Program-made: the position numbers and the translations under genes
Part shown: positions 52,401 to 61,200 of the stretch, in pieces
How the letters are laid out: the number at the start of each line of letters is the position of its first letter
How positions within the stretch are numbered: position 1 is the first letter of the stretch
From: Cricetomys ansorgei
Taxonomy: Eukaryota > Chordata > Mammalia > Rodentia > Nesomyidae
Direction: 5' to 3'
DNA: 64,000 bases
Assembly (NCBI GenBank): GCA_026225945.1
Contig: JAMJFZ010002594.1
Location: forward strand, 558,001 to 622,000
Notes under the pieces: generated by a model
Told to the model about the DNA's origin: nothing
The model's input: only the letters and a program-made list of their open reading frames with translations
Database searches by the model: none

Positions 52401-55400
52401 CACTGTGAGGAGAAATAGAGAAAAGTCACCAGGGAGGGTCCTGTGTGAGAAGCCCTGGGCGGATGTCCGCAGCTGTTGCCGGCGTGGGCTCACCTTACTA
52501 AATGCTCTTTTGCAGCAATTCTGACGACAATATGTTGAAAAACATTGAACTGTTTGATAAGCTTTCCCTGCGCTTTAATGGGAGGGTCCTGTTCATAAAA
52601 GACGTCATCGGGGATGAGATCTGCTGCTGGTCATTTTATGGTCAGGGCCGTAAAATCGCTGAAGTCTGTTGCACCTCCATCGTCTACGCCACCGAGAAGA
52701 AGCAGACCAAGGTGAGACTGTGGGTGGCGCTGAGTGTCATGCCGACGCAGGGGTTGGCAGCACTTGCCTCTACGTGAGCAAAGTAAACTCGGGGTCTTTT
52801 AAAATGCTCTCTGCCCGCCTCAGTGGGCTGGGACAGGCTGTATACGGGTCTTGGAGAAACAAAGGCAGTTCCTGACACTTGGCAAGCAGAGACAGCCATG
52901 CTTCCCGCTAGCTCTGGGCAGTCTGGGTGGACCCAGGTCTCGTACCTGTGCATCCAGATGCCGTTTCCTTCTTTGGGTGGTGAGGGGGAGCAGGAGTGCA
53001 TGAGGAGCGGCCGGAGGGCCTGGGGAGGAGCAGGAGCCTGTGGGGAGCCACCGGCACGTGGCAGCATACGTCCTACGTAGCAGGATCAACAGCAGACATA
53101 GAGCCCAGCTCGCCATCAGAGCGCACCCCTCTAGGCAGCTTACCCACCCTTGATGGGTGCGGGGTGGGATCCTTCCCACTCTCCCCTTGTGCTTGCTGTG
53201 TCTTCCATCCTGTTCTCACCTTAGAGACTCTGACTACCTGTGATTCTGCCACCAGCAGACCAAGGTTCTAGTCACCTGACTGGGCTGCTGTCTCCTCGGC
53301 GGCTTTGGGAGATCCCAGCCCGCGAGGCCCTTTCTGTGACTGAAAGCCACAGAATGCGACAAGTGGACTCCGTGTGCTGCCACGTGCTACTGCTCCTCCC
53401 CACTCCCTCCTGCTCCTCCCCACTCCCTCCCCACGCGCTCCTGCTCCTCCCCACTCCCTCTTGCTCCTCCCCATGCGCTCCTGCTCCCCATGCACTCCTG
53501 CTCCTCCCCACACGCCCCTGCTCCTCCCCACACCCCTGCTCCTCCCCACACCCTCCTCCCCACGCCCTCCTGCTGCTGCTCAACACAGGCTTCACTGGGA
53601 AGCCAACCCTGCGTTCAGGTATTCAGAGTCTATCCTGACAGACCTCAGAGGTAGCTGAGGGCAGAGTGCTGAGGCTGTTTGTTTTAAACGTGGCAGGGTC
53701 AGCTGCTCTCCATGCCCGCTGCATCATGATCTCATTACACGCGTAAGCATTCCCATTTCTCGTTTTAGAGCTGAATGGGAGAAGCAGGGGTTTGGAACCC
53801 AGGTAGTTCTAGACAAGCGGAAGGCTCCAGGAGGGAGCCTGTGCTTGTGTTTGTGAAGCTTGTTGGTGACAGCGTGGTCGGGACATCAGGGCCCTCCCTG
53901 GCTCCTTTGGTGATGACCTTGCCCCTCGGGAGCCCTGAGCAGTGGCAACTCCTCCCCAAACCTCGAGCTATGTGAGCACACTTGAGTGTCGTGTCTGAGC
54001 TGCCTGTTCCTCTGGGGTTTGGGCTTTGTGTCCACTCGCTGATGGCATTCCAGGTTACCGATGCTCAGTCCTCACTTGGTCCTGTGCATTTAGGTCTGCA
54101 CAGCCTTTAATACAGTCCCAGTTATCCAGCAGCGTTTCTGCCCTGCCTTGCCTTTGCCTGTGGCACTGTCCAGATCGCATGGCTTCTGTGGCTGGTCTCT
54201 GAGCTGTACTGTCTGAGCCTGGCTCTGGGTTGTTGTGTTTTCAGTCTACAGTGTGTGTTTGCTTCTCTCCCTCTCATCCCAACGTTTGCTGTGAGCATGT
54301 GCGCTTCTTGCCATCACTGCTGCTGTTCTAACAGCTGCTTCCAGGTCTTGTATCCTCTCACACTGGCAGCCGTTGGTACCTCCCCGCAGGAGTGGGGATG
54401 TCTTTGCTTCTTCACAATCCTCAGTAATCTAGGACTGTGTCCTAACCATTTCGAGCACTCTGCATCTTGTCCAGTTCCTGGAGAACTATGGATTTTTTGT
54501 TGCTTTTTGTTGTTTTTTCGAGACAGGGTTTCCCTGTTGTGACTCGGGCTGTCCTGGAACTCACTCTGTAGACCAGGCTGGCCTCGAACTCACAGAGGTC
54601 TGTCTGCCTCTGCCTCCCAAGTGCTGGGATTAAGGACGTGTGCCCGCCTATGCTTTTCTGTTTTTAATATGTTCTCTTTGTCTCCTCTCCCTGCCCCAAC
54701 CCTCGGCATGAGGATGAAGGTCAGAGAGCAATTTGTGGGAGCTGGCTCTCTCCTACCCCTTGTGGATCCTGGGAATTGAACTCAGGTTGTCAGCCATTGC
54801 TGGCCCCAATGTATTTGGTTTTGCTGGCAATTGCCATTGTGGGATTCAGGCCACGGTTCCAACCAGCCTTGCGATTGGTGTTCTAGTAGCAGTTAGACTT
54901 TTCCCGGCCTTGAGTCTCACCATGTCCGTGGCCATTCTGGGTGGGGAGTGTCCCACTGTTCCGGTCTGTGTGGGGTTAGGAGCAGCCACTGGGGTGAGTC
55001 CAGCGTTCACGTATCGCTTCACAAGCTCCCCTCCTTCACAGCCTCCAGGATCTTCATTGTCTTGGGCTCCCTTGTTTCAGTTGCCCAGAGAGCTGGGGCT
55101 TTGCTTAGTCCAGGCTTCTCCTGTCGTCCCTGCCCAGGCCTGTGCTGAGAGAAAGCAGCAGGTGTTCACTCTCCAGCCCTCCGCCAGAAAGGACGGTGCC
55201 TCCTGAGTAACTGCAGCTCTGTTGCAGCCACGAGGCTGCTGGAGGCTCCAGTAGAAGAAAGTGGAGGGTGAAAAGGGGGTGGAGCCTGTTTAGCCTAGGG
55301 CCCTGCTGACCGGTATGGCCGAGTGGTGGCCTCTCGGCCGAGTGCACTTGCTAACGTACCTGCTGTGTTCTGTGGGGTGCAGGTTGAGTTTCCCGAAGCC

Positions 55401-55607
55401 CGCATTTACGAGGAGACCCTGAATATCTTGCTGTATGAGGCCCAGGACGGCCGAGGACCTGACAACGCACTCCTTGAGGCCACGGGCGGGGCCGCGGGGC
55501 GCTCCCATCACCTGGACGAGGACGAAGAGCGGGAGCGGGAGCGGATCGAGCGAGTGCGGAGGATCCACATCAAGCGGCCTGACGACCGAGCCCACCTGCA
55601 CCAGTGA
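37070..55607 (+). CDS. KCTD10: KCTD10, BTB/POZ CUL3 adaptor (complete coding span)
   Basis: Seven exons on the plus strand join to 315 codons plus stop; human is 313. The protein begins [20 protein letters not shown] and has a BTB/T1 domain from about residue 33 ([42 protein letters not shown]), then the conserved BACURD C-terminal region, and ends in an acidic/arginine segment ([16 protein letters not shown]) and DDRAHLHQ. Known of the family (TNFAIP1, KCTD13, KCTD10): the BTB domain binds cullin-3 and the protein acts as a substrate adaptor, with Rho GTPases among its targets. A PCNA-binding-like QTKVEFP sits at about residues 239-245. The coding sequence is intact. It shares a promoter with UBE3B and converges with MYO1H. 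Confidence 0.97.
37073..41914. other. KCTD10: KCTD10 intron 1
   Basis: Begins in the CpG island, then mostly unique sequence with one B1 and a CA run near 40283-40306. No further exon seen. Confidence 0.85.
39630..39803 (+). mobile_element. B1 SINE in KCTD10 intron 1
   Basis: AGCTGGACAGTGGTGGTGCA, CAAGGCCAGCCTGGACTACA and a (GAAA)n tail. Confidence 0.95.
41915..42128 (+). CDS. KCTD10: KCTD10 exon 2 (start of BTB domain)
   Basis: The acceptor is CACCGGCAG and the donor GAGG|GTGAGT. It encodes [20 protein letters not shown], then [20 protein letters not shown] and [17 protein letters not shown], residues 2-72. A second ATG (Met4) lies six bases into the exon and could serve as an alternative start. 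Confidence 0.96.
42805..43019. repeat. 43-bp minisatellite, five copies, in KCTD10 intron 2
   Basis: Five nearly identical 43-bp units begin GTTCCTGCTCTAATGCATGC at 42805, 42848, 42891, 42934 and 42977. The last carries two changes. High identity suggests recent expansion. Confidence 0.97.
43555..43740 (+). mobile_element. Old B2-like SINE, KCTD10 intron 2
   Basis: Diverged B2 pattern including GAAGCTCACAACTGCCTC, GGGAATCTGATGCTTCTT and CACCCACATGCATATG. Confidence 0.6.
44450..44632 (+). mobile_element. B4-type (ID+B1) SINE
   Basis: An ID-like head (GGTTCAATCCCCAGCACCAC) runs directly into a B1-like body (CTGGGTGTGGTGGCGAGGCA; CAAGGCCAGCCTGG). Confidence 0.85.
45472..45584. repeat. (TG)n/(CG)n microsatellite, KCTD10 intron 2
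   Basis: Alternating TG runs with CGCGCG and TGCATG interruptions over about 110 bases; alternating purine-pyrimidine DNA of this kind can adopt Z-form. Confidence 0.93.
48681..48850 (+). CDS. KCTD10: KCTD10 exon 3 (BTB domain)
   Basis: The acceptor is CGCTGCAG and the donor CAA|GTAGGC. It encodes [20 protein letters not shown] through [20 protein letters not shown] and [10 protein letters not shown], residues 73-129, closing the BTB fold. Confidence 0.96.
48851..51124. other. KCTD10: KCTD10 intron 3
   Basis: Unique intron sequence with one B1 fragment at 50370-50465. Confidence 0.85.
50370..50465 (+). mobile_element. B1 SINE fragment
   Basis: AAGGCAGAGGCAGGAGGATC and CGAGGCCAGCCCAGGCTACA, with an ACAAACAAAAACC tail. 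Confidence 0.88.
51128..51214 (+). CDS. KCTD10: KCTD10 exon 4 (NAGNAG acceptor)
   Basis: The acceptor reads TTCCAGCAG|AAC. Use of the second AG gives [11 protein letters not shown]; use of the first, with the exon starting at 51125, adds one Gln. The donor is AAG|GTGAAC. It encodes [20 protein letters not shown] and QRLIATSNK, residues 130-158. Confidence 0.94.
51449..51501 (+). CDS. KCTD10: KCTD10 exon 5
   Basis: A 53-base exon with acceptor CCCCGCAG and donor CCAG|GTAAGC. It encodes [17 protein letters not shown], residues 159-175, ending two bases into a Ser codon. Confidence 0.95.
52516..52711 (+). CDS. KCTD10: KCTD10 exon 6
   Basis: The acceptor is CTTTTGCAG and the donor AAG|GTGAGA. 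It encodes [20 protein letters not shown] through [20 protein letters not shown] and [12 protein letters not shown], residues 176-241. The PCNA-binding-like motif is split by the exon 6/7 junction (QTK|VEFP). Confidence 0.96.
53385..53580. repeat. Pyrimidine-rich CTCCTCCCCA array in KCTD10 intron 6
   Basis: Irregular repeats of CTGCTCCTCCCCACTCCCTC and shorter forms run for about 195 bases, all pyrimidine-rich on the KCTD10 sense strand. ORFs across it on both strands are composition artefacts. Confidence 0.9.
54500..54650 (-). mobile_element. B1 SINE (antisense), KCTD10 intron 6
   Basis: TTTTTTCGAGACAGGGTTTC, AGACCAGGCTGGCCTCGAAC and CCAAGTGCTGGGATTAAGG. Confidence 0.95.
54655..54812 (-). 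mobile_element. B3-type SINE (antisense)
   Basis: GTCAGAGAGCAATTTGTGGG, AGCTGGCTCTCTCCTACCCC and GGGAATTGAACTCAGGTTGT; abuts the preceding B1. Confidence 0.85.
55383..55607 (+). CDS. KCTD10: KCTD10 exon 7 (C-terminus and stop)
   Basis: The acceptor is GGGGTGCAG. It encodes [20 protein letters not shown], then [20 protein letters not shown], an [15 protein letters not shown] segment and [10 protein letters not shown], with TGA at 55605-55607. The Glu-Arg run has one more unit than my recollection of human KCTD10, which accounts for the two extra residues. Confidence 0.97.
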   Translation, partial: VEFPEARIYEETLNILLYEAQDGRGPDNALLEATGGAAGRSHHLDEDEERERERIERVRRIHIKRPDDRAHLHQ

Positions 55608-56755
55608 GCAGGCAAGCGCCCGCCGCCCTCCGCCCGCCCTCGCCCTGTTCCTTCAGACCCTGCGCAGGCTTGGGGCACCTCCCACTTGCCCTGGAGTCTG
55701 GAGACATTTTTGTAACAAGCCAGATGATTATTTTGATACTTGTAGACAAAGTGGACTGCTTCTGTGTTGACCCAGGTGTGTGTACCCCTTCTGGACAAGC
55801 TGTTCAGGGGCTCCGCTTCTCACGGGAGCCTGGCTTTCCTGGCCCTTGGAGGAAAAGTGTGAATGAGTTTGGTGTGTGTGCGAGAGCCTTTGCTGCAGTA
55901 TTTATTTATATGGGTGTTGACTGCCTACTAGGGCTTCTTAGGTGACCTCCCTTAACGGCTCAGCTTGGCAGTTCTGAGGGGCTGCGTAGTTGGCAGCCAG
56001 CTAGGTGTCAGCGAGCAGCCTGTCTCATTGCTTCCCCGGGAGTCTGCTCTGTAGACGGTTTTGTAGCTTGAGCTCATTGGTCAGCAATTTGAGTTCGTAG
56101 CCGTGGGAAGGGGACCGAGTGTGCTTCCCGCCTCTCTGTGGTCCCTCCGTGCCGAGACCGGTCCTGGGGGTGGCCTTCCCAATGCTGTGCAATCGATGCA
56201 CTCCATCCACGAAGGTCGTCTGACCACCTCGCAGCCATTGCTCCAGACTGCTGCGCTACGGGTCTGCTCCCTTCTGCGTGGCCTCCTTTCCGCAAGTGGA
56301 TGCCTGGCCCTTTGGTTAGGAATCGTGTGGCCCCACGTAGGAGGCAGCACTAGGAGCTTGCAGACGGACTCAGCAGCTTCCTGCTACACCCCCCCCCTTC
56401 AGGTTTTATTTCTGTCAGTGAGCGTGCAAATACCTTTAGGTCATGTTTGTGTTTAGGGGACGTGTGTGATTGCTGGCGGGGATATGTGACTGCGGGGCAG
56501 GTGCTCGTGAGGGCAGAGGTGCCATGTACCAGCTAGTCCACGCTGCACCTGCGCAGAAGTGAGTCACGGCTGGTGGTTGAGAGTAGATTAGTTATAGTTG
56601 ACTGCCGTAAGGGAACTGTTACTGTTTTTTAGACCAAAGGTATTAAGTGGGTAATCTCCGAAATGTTTTTAAAAGTTTTCTATTTTGTGACGGTTTTTAC
56701 AGCTCACTTTGTGACAGTCGTATGCCTTCCGCTTGTATCTGGCAGCAAAGCCCCC

Positions 56756-56761
56756 AATAAA
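56756..56761 (+). terminator. KCTD10: KCTD10 proximal poly(A) signal (AATAAA)
   Basis: A canonical AATAAA lies about 1.15 kb after the stop, followed within 60 bases by GTGTATGGGG-type sequence that could serve as a GU-rich downstream element. Confidence 0.55.
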
Positions 56762-57630
56762 TAACCAATCCCGACTGGATCGAGGAGCCCGTGTATGGGG
56801 TAGATGCTTTGTAATTGATAGTGTGGGAAAACTTTTGTATTAAGAGCCAAGAAGGGGAGTTTACAAATCATGTTTCGTAAGTTTTTGTACTGTTTGTTTT
56901 AAACATCAGCCCTGCCCTTTTTTAGGAAGTTAAAGTGAAGGTCAGTCCTGATGTGTGCTGTGGGAGTGGAAAAGCCATTGTCCGCACTGTCTGAATTCTC
57001 GTGTGCTGAATGAATTGGTGGCACAATCTGACTCGCCTTGGCCTCTCGCCTTCCTGGCAGCTCTACCTTCCTCTTTCCTCAAACGTGTGCCTGTGGCTTT
57101 GCGCCACTGCCCCTCCGGGATAGAACGGCCTAGCAAACATTCCGTGTGCCTGATGCCGCTGGCAGCTGTGTCCAGCTAGGGCCTGACCAGCCTCAGTCAT
57201 TCCGAAGCTCTGCTCCCATAGGTAAGAGCCATCCAGGTGAAGCACTGGTGTTGGGTTTGGTGTAAAAAAACGAAGTCTTGCTGCACCAGTGGCTCACAAT
57301 TAAATTGGAATAGCTTTTTGTCTGTGGTAACCAAGTTCAGTGTTTGTGACGACTGGGGCCACACTCCCACAGGTCCTGGCACAGCCTCCTGTGGAAAAGG
57401 GGGCATTTGACCTCTGTAGGTCATGATCCCGTTCAGGTGCACCCTCCCTTGCCCGCTGCTCACGGCGGGTACGCAGCCCTCGCCAGTGTGTGTGGGCTTG
57501 GGGGCTCCACCCGAAGTCTCTGGCCACGTTAAGCACAGCACTAACCTTCCTGTCTCTGCACTATCAAAAACAATGCTGGCAGTTTTAGAAGTCCTCACTG
57601 TCTTGTACGAGCGTCTGCGGACACATGTTA

Positions 57631-57636
57631 AATAAA
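57631..57636 (+). terminator. KCTD10: KCTD10 distal poly(A) signal (AATAAA)
   Basis: A canonical AATAAA sits about 2.0 kb after the stop, just before unique sequence gives way to the MYO1H 3' region. It is the last canonical plus-strand signal seen before MYO1H coding exons. Confidence 0.65.
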
Positions 57637-57639
57637 TGT

Positions 57640-58202
57640 TAAACTGTGCTTCTACTCAGATCGCCTCCTGGTCTTTCAGAAACACCTGCTCAGCAGGGTT
57701 GCTGACGCACAGAGCAAGACTGCTTACGTCCTAATCGTTGCCGTCTTTCTTTCAGTAGGCTTAAACACTGAGAGGAAGCTTGGGGGCCTTGTGAAAAAAG
57801 CAAAGCACGCCAGCTGGTGTTACCGCCGATTGGGGTCTAAAGAGCCCGCGGGCCCTAACCCATCGCTGGCAGTGTGTCATTACAGCAGAGCTCAAGCTGT
57901 GCATCTCAGTGACGTTTCCTTTACTACTGTGTCTCAGCAGCTTGACAGAGGTACAGAGTTTGCCACCCACCCTGTACTGACTTCTCAGCGTGCCCGGGTT
58001 GTACTGGGGACAAGTGGATGACTCAGGTTGGCTCCCAGGAAACATTGAGTGCGGTGCTGTCTGGCTCTGCCAATGCAGTCCGTTCTCCAGGAGCTGCTGG
58101 CACTTTCCCTGAAGGTATGGCTAACTGGATCAAACCCATTCTCTCTCAGTGCTTTCCTTAGTCGGAGCAGAAATCTGACCATGGAGGGCAGGTCATCCTC
58201 TG
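57640..58202 (-). other. KCTD10-MYO1H convergent interval / MYO1H 3' UTR
   Basis: Only about 570 bases separate the distal KCTD10 poly(A) signal from the MYO1H stop. No canonical minus-strand AATAAA was seen here; a variant AGTAAA lies at 57925-57920. The two transcripts may overlap at their 3' ends. Confidence 0.5.
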
Positions 58203-58226
58203 TCAGGTCTTCTTCCCGGCCGACAC
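58203..58226 (-). CDS. MYO1H: MYO1H last exon, coding part (VSAGKKT, stop)
   Basis: A strong acceptor (CCTGTCCCTCTCCCCAG) at 58243-58227 opens seven codons, V-S-A-G-K-K-T, then TGA at 58205-58203, in phase with the previous exon. Class I short-tailed myosins end a few residues after this point, so length and phase fit. The exact C-terminus was not compared with a database. Confidence 0.72.
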   Translation of the reverse strand: MSAGKKT

Positions 58227-61200
58227 CTGGGGAGAGGGACAGGACACCTAGAGCCTCAGCCCTCTGCCCTGGAGGAAGCAGCTACCTCCGGGAGCCCCCT
58301 GCTACCTCCTAAGGGACCAGCCAGGTTAGCAAGTGGTGTGGGGGACCGGCGGAGTCTTCAGCCTTGGGTAGGCATGGGGGAAGGTGCACGTGGCCCCAGA
58401 GGCCTGGCTGTGCGTGCTAAGCAGCACCATAGTCACCTGCTTCACAGCCAGAGTGTCCCCGAAGGGGCCGCTGTGCTGGGAAGGGCACTTGTGAGCCATT
58501 TATACAGACAATGTGTATAGAAATCCATCTCCGAGTTTCCACCCCTCTGCTCTGAGCATGTCCGTTCTGTGCAGCATACCACCAAAGCGTTCTTGGAGGA
58601 TTGCTGCGGCCTGGCGAGGCCTGGCGAGGCCTGGCGGGACCTCGTGTGGGAACTCAGTTCTTTCAAAGCCTAGTCTCCTCAGACCGAGGATCTTTACAGC
58701 TCAGGGTGGCACCTGAGCACATGGGAGAGCCTTCTGTGAGCCAGCGAACTGGGCGTCAGCACTCAATGACAACTATTCATGCAGATTCTGGTTCACTGAC
58801 CCCGCCGCCCGTCTCTCTCCCTCCTCAGAGCAGGCAGCGCCAGCCGCGCCACTCACCACCGTTAGCCATCCGTTTTTGTCCTTATAGACTTGGTCTTCTG
58901 CTCCAGCCTCAAAAACTATCGTGCCTTCTTTCCCAGGACTGATGTAAAACTGTAAACTTAGAAATAACAGCCAGTGGCAAGTTGCTGACACGCCTTTTAG
59001 TCTGCAGAAGAAATCCCCTTGGGACACTATCCTAGCTGACGACTGAATTCCTGCCGCATTGCACGGTTTGTTATGTATGTGGCCCGTCAGAAGGACGTTC
59101 TAACAAGCGGGCGATCGCACGCTTCAGAGCAGTTCAGCTCTCTCCAAAGGGCCATCTGTTGCATAATGGCCTTAAAAAAAAAGTACGTACTTGCACTTTC
59201 TACCTGCGAATTCACACGGCAGGTTGTAAGGGCTAGGGCAGAGACCACGGCATCAAGTTGCCGTGGGCCCTCGGGCTGAGAGCAGGAGTCAGGATGGCTT
59301 CAGTCCACCAGCCTTGGGCACACTGGGTGAGTGAGAAGGAGTCCCCCAGAACATCAGCACCCCTTTGAAAACTGACATGATTTCCTCGAGGGAGGGGCAT
59401 GTCTGCAGCTTCCCAGCCCCCCACTGGAGGACCCCCACGTCTTTGCAGGAGGCGGAGGGGGTGGGGCTTGTGCTGGCATCCCGTAACAGTGAGTAAGCCC
59501 TTACCTGCCTTGAACAACACGGAGGGCATGCTCCTTCTTAATCAGCATGGCGAGTTTCGTGGCCACCTCGAACACGTGCTCACACTGCAGGATGGCGTCC
59601 CCCTGTGGAGAGCCGGGGCAGCTGGTTGGGGATGAGTGGTTTGAATATGGAGGTTGTGCAGGGCTCAGCTCAGTCTCGGCTACAACAGCTCGCTTCCTGC
59701 CAGCAGAGGCTGGAAGCCACAGTTACCTTTTGCTGTTTGTCCACTGGTGAAACATGAATGACCAGGATTCCGTCGCTCAGGCTGCTAGTGGAGACTCCTA
59801 ACGACAGGTCAGAGCTTAGCATTAGTAAACCGGGCCCTGGGGAGACGGCTAAGGACCTGGGTTTGGACACCCTGGACCCACATGAAAGTGAGGCATATCC
59901 CAGCATGGGGGGTGGGGCGGGTCAGAGGTGGGTGACCCCATCTCCAAACGTGAGACGCCTGGCGCTTACCCCTCAGGGCTGAGTACTCTATCCTCTGCTT
60001 GACTTTGGAAAGCTCCACCACGTACACCGCTTTGGAAGTGAGGAGGAGTTGCCGCTGCCGGGCCTTGAAGCCTTTCCTGTCGTACTTGATGACCGGGGCG
60101 CCGTACTGCAAGGCACTAGTGTCACTGGGAGGGAAGGCCGCCTCCGCCACCGAGGGCAGGGGACAGTCTGACTCAGATTTTGTGTTGGCACTTGTGCCTT
60201 TTTGGCCTGTGCCCTGGCTCCAGAAGATTGAGTCCGGGCTCTCTGCCTCGCTACCTGGCCCTCCGAGGAAACAGGCTGTGGCTCCGATGCCAGCGGAGAG
60301 GAGCTCATGCGTGGCTCCCAGGCTCTCATAGTCAGAGGGGAGTCTGCTTTTCTCCAGAACCAAGAAGGTGAGAGCGCAAGGGCCTCACGATAGAAGCAGT
60401 AACCTGCCTGGGACCCCTGACCTCTGTGGAGAGACCAGTGTCGGTACAGGTCAGTCCGCTGCCCCTCACATGGTGTCTCATGGTAAAGTCCTGCCTACAC
60501 CTGTTTCATAGGAAAGCAAACCAGGATAGTTTGGGGGTGACAGATACAGTGTAGGAATGGCTATAGGCCTCTGTTGGCGAACAACGCCGCCTGGTAACGC
60601 GGGCTCAGAGTGGCAATGGGCAAGCCCAGCAAGCCCAGCTGTACCCCTGTGTTGAGGCAGCACTCCTAGAAACTGGGGACCCCCCCCGACATACTCAGGG
60701 TCTTGTGAGCCACGCACTGTACCTGGATTTCCTCACTGCCGAGCAGTTGCAGCACTTTGGGATTTATGTCACCTTCATCTGGGGAAGGAGCAGAGCGGCA
60801 GGAGTCACCGGCCCGTGGGCGTGGTCCGCAGGGGCCAGAGAATCCCAAACCTCCCTCGCCTTTTGCCCACTTGCCGGAGAGCACACTTACCCAGCCGGCT
60901 GCTGGCAAAGGGTTGCTTTAAGGTCTCTGCGTAGCCTTCCTTCTTCCCCCTGAATATCTCACTTGTGACTGCCTTCTGCTGCATCTGGTAACACACAGTT
61001 CAGAGCACAGAGCCGGCTGCCCTGGGCTGTTTCCAGACATGAGCGTCATTACAAATGCCCTACAGCTTACACTGGTGGTGATTCACACTGGTTTCCTACG
61101 GTGGGGGTTTCTGAGCATTAGGGAGCATCTCTTCCCTCCTAAGTCACAGCTCTACAACTCCAGCCCAGAGGCAGCCTGCCGCCGGAGGCTTGTGTTTGTA

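Larger units (their letters stand above)
52712..55382. other. KCTD10: KCTD10 intron 6
   Basis: Contains the pyrimidine-rich array and adjoining B1 and B3 copies; no other exon seen. Confidence 0.85.
55608..57655 (+). other. KCTD10: KCTD10 3' UTR
   Basis: Unique sequence follows the KCTD10 stop with no further coding exon. Two AATAAA signals (56756 and 57631) allow a short (~1.2 kb) or long (~2 kb) 3' UTR. AT-rich tracts around 56580-56720 and 56820-56940 look like normal UTR sequence. The end point is inferred from the second signal. Confidence 0.75.
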
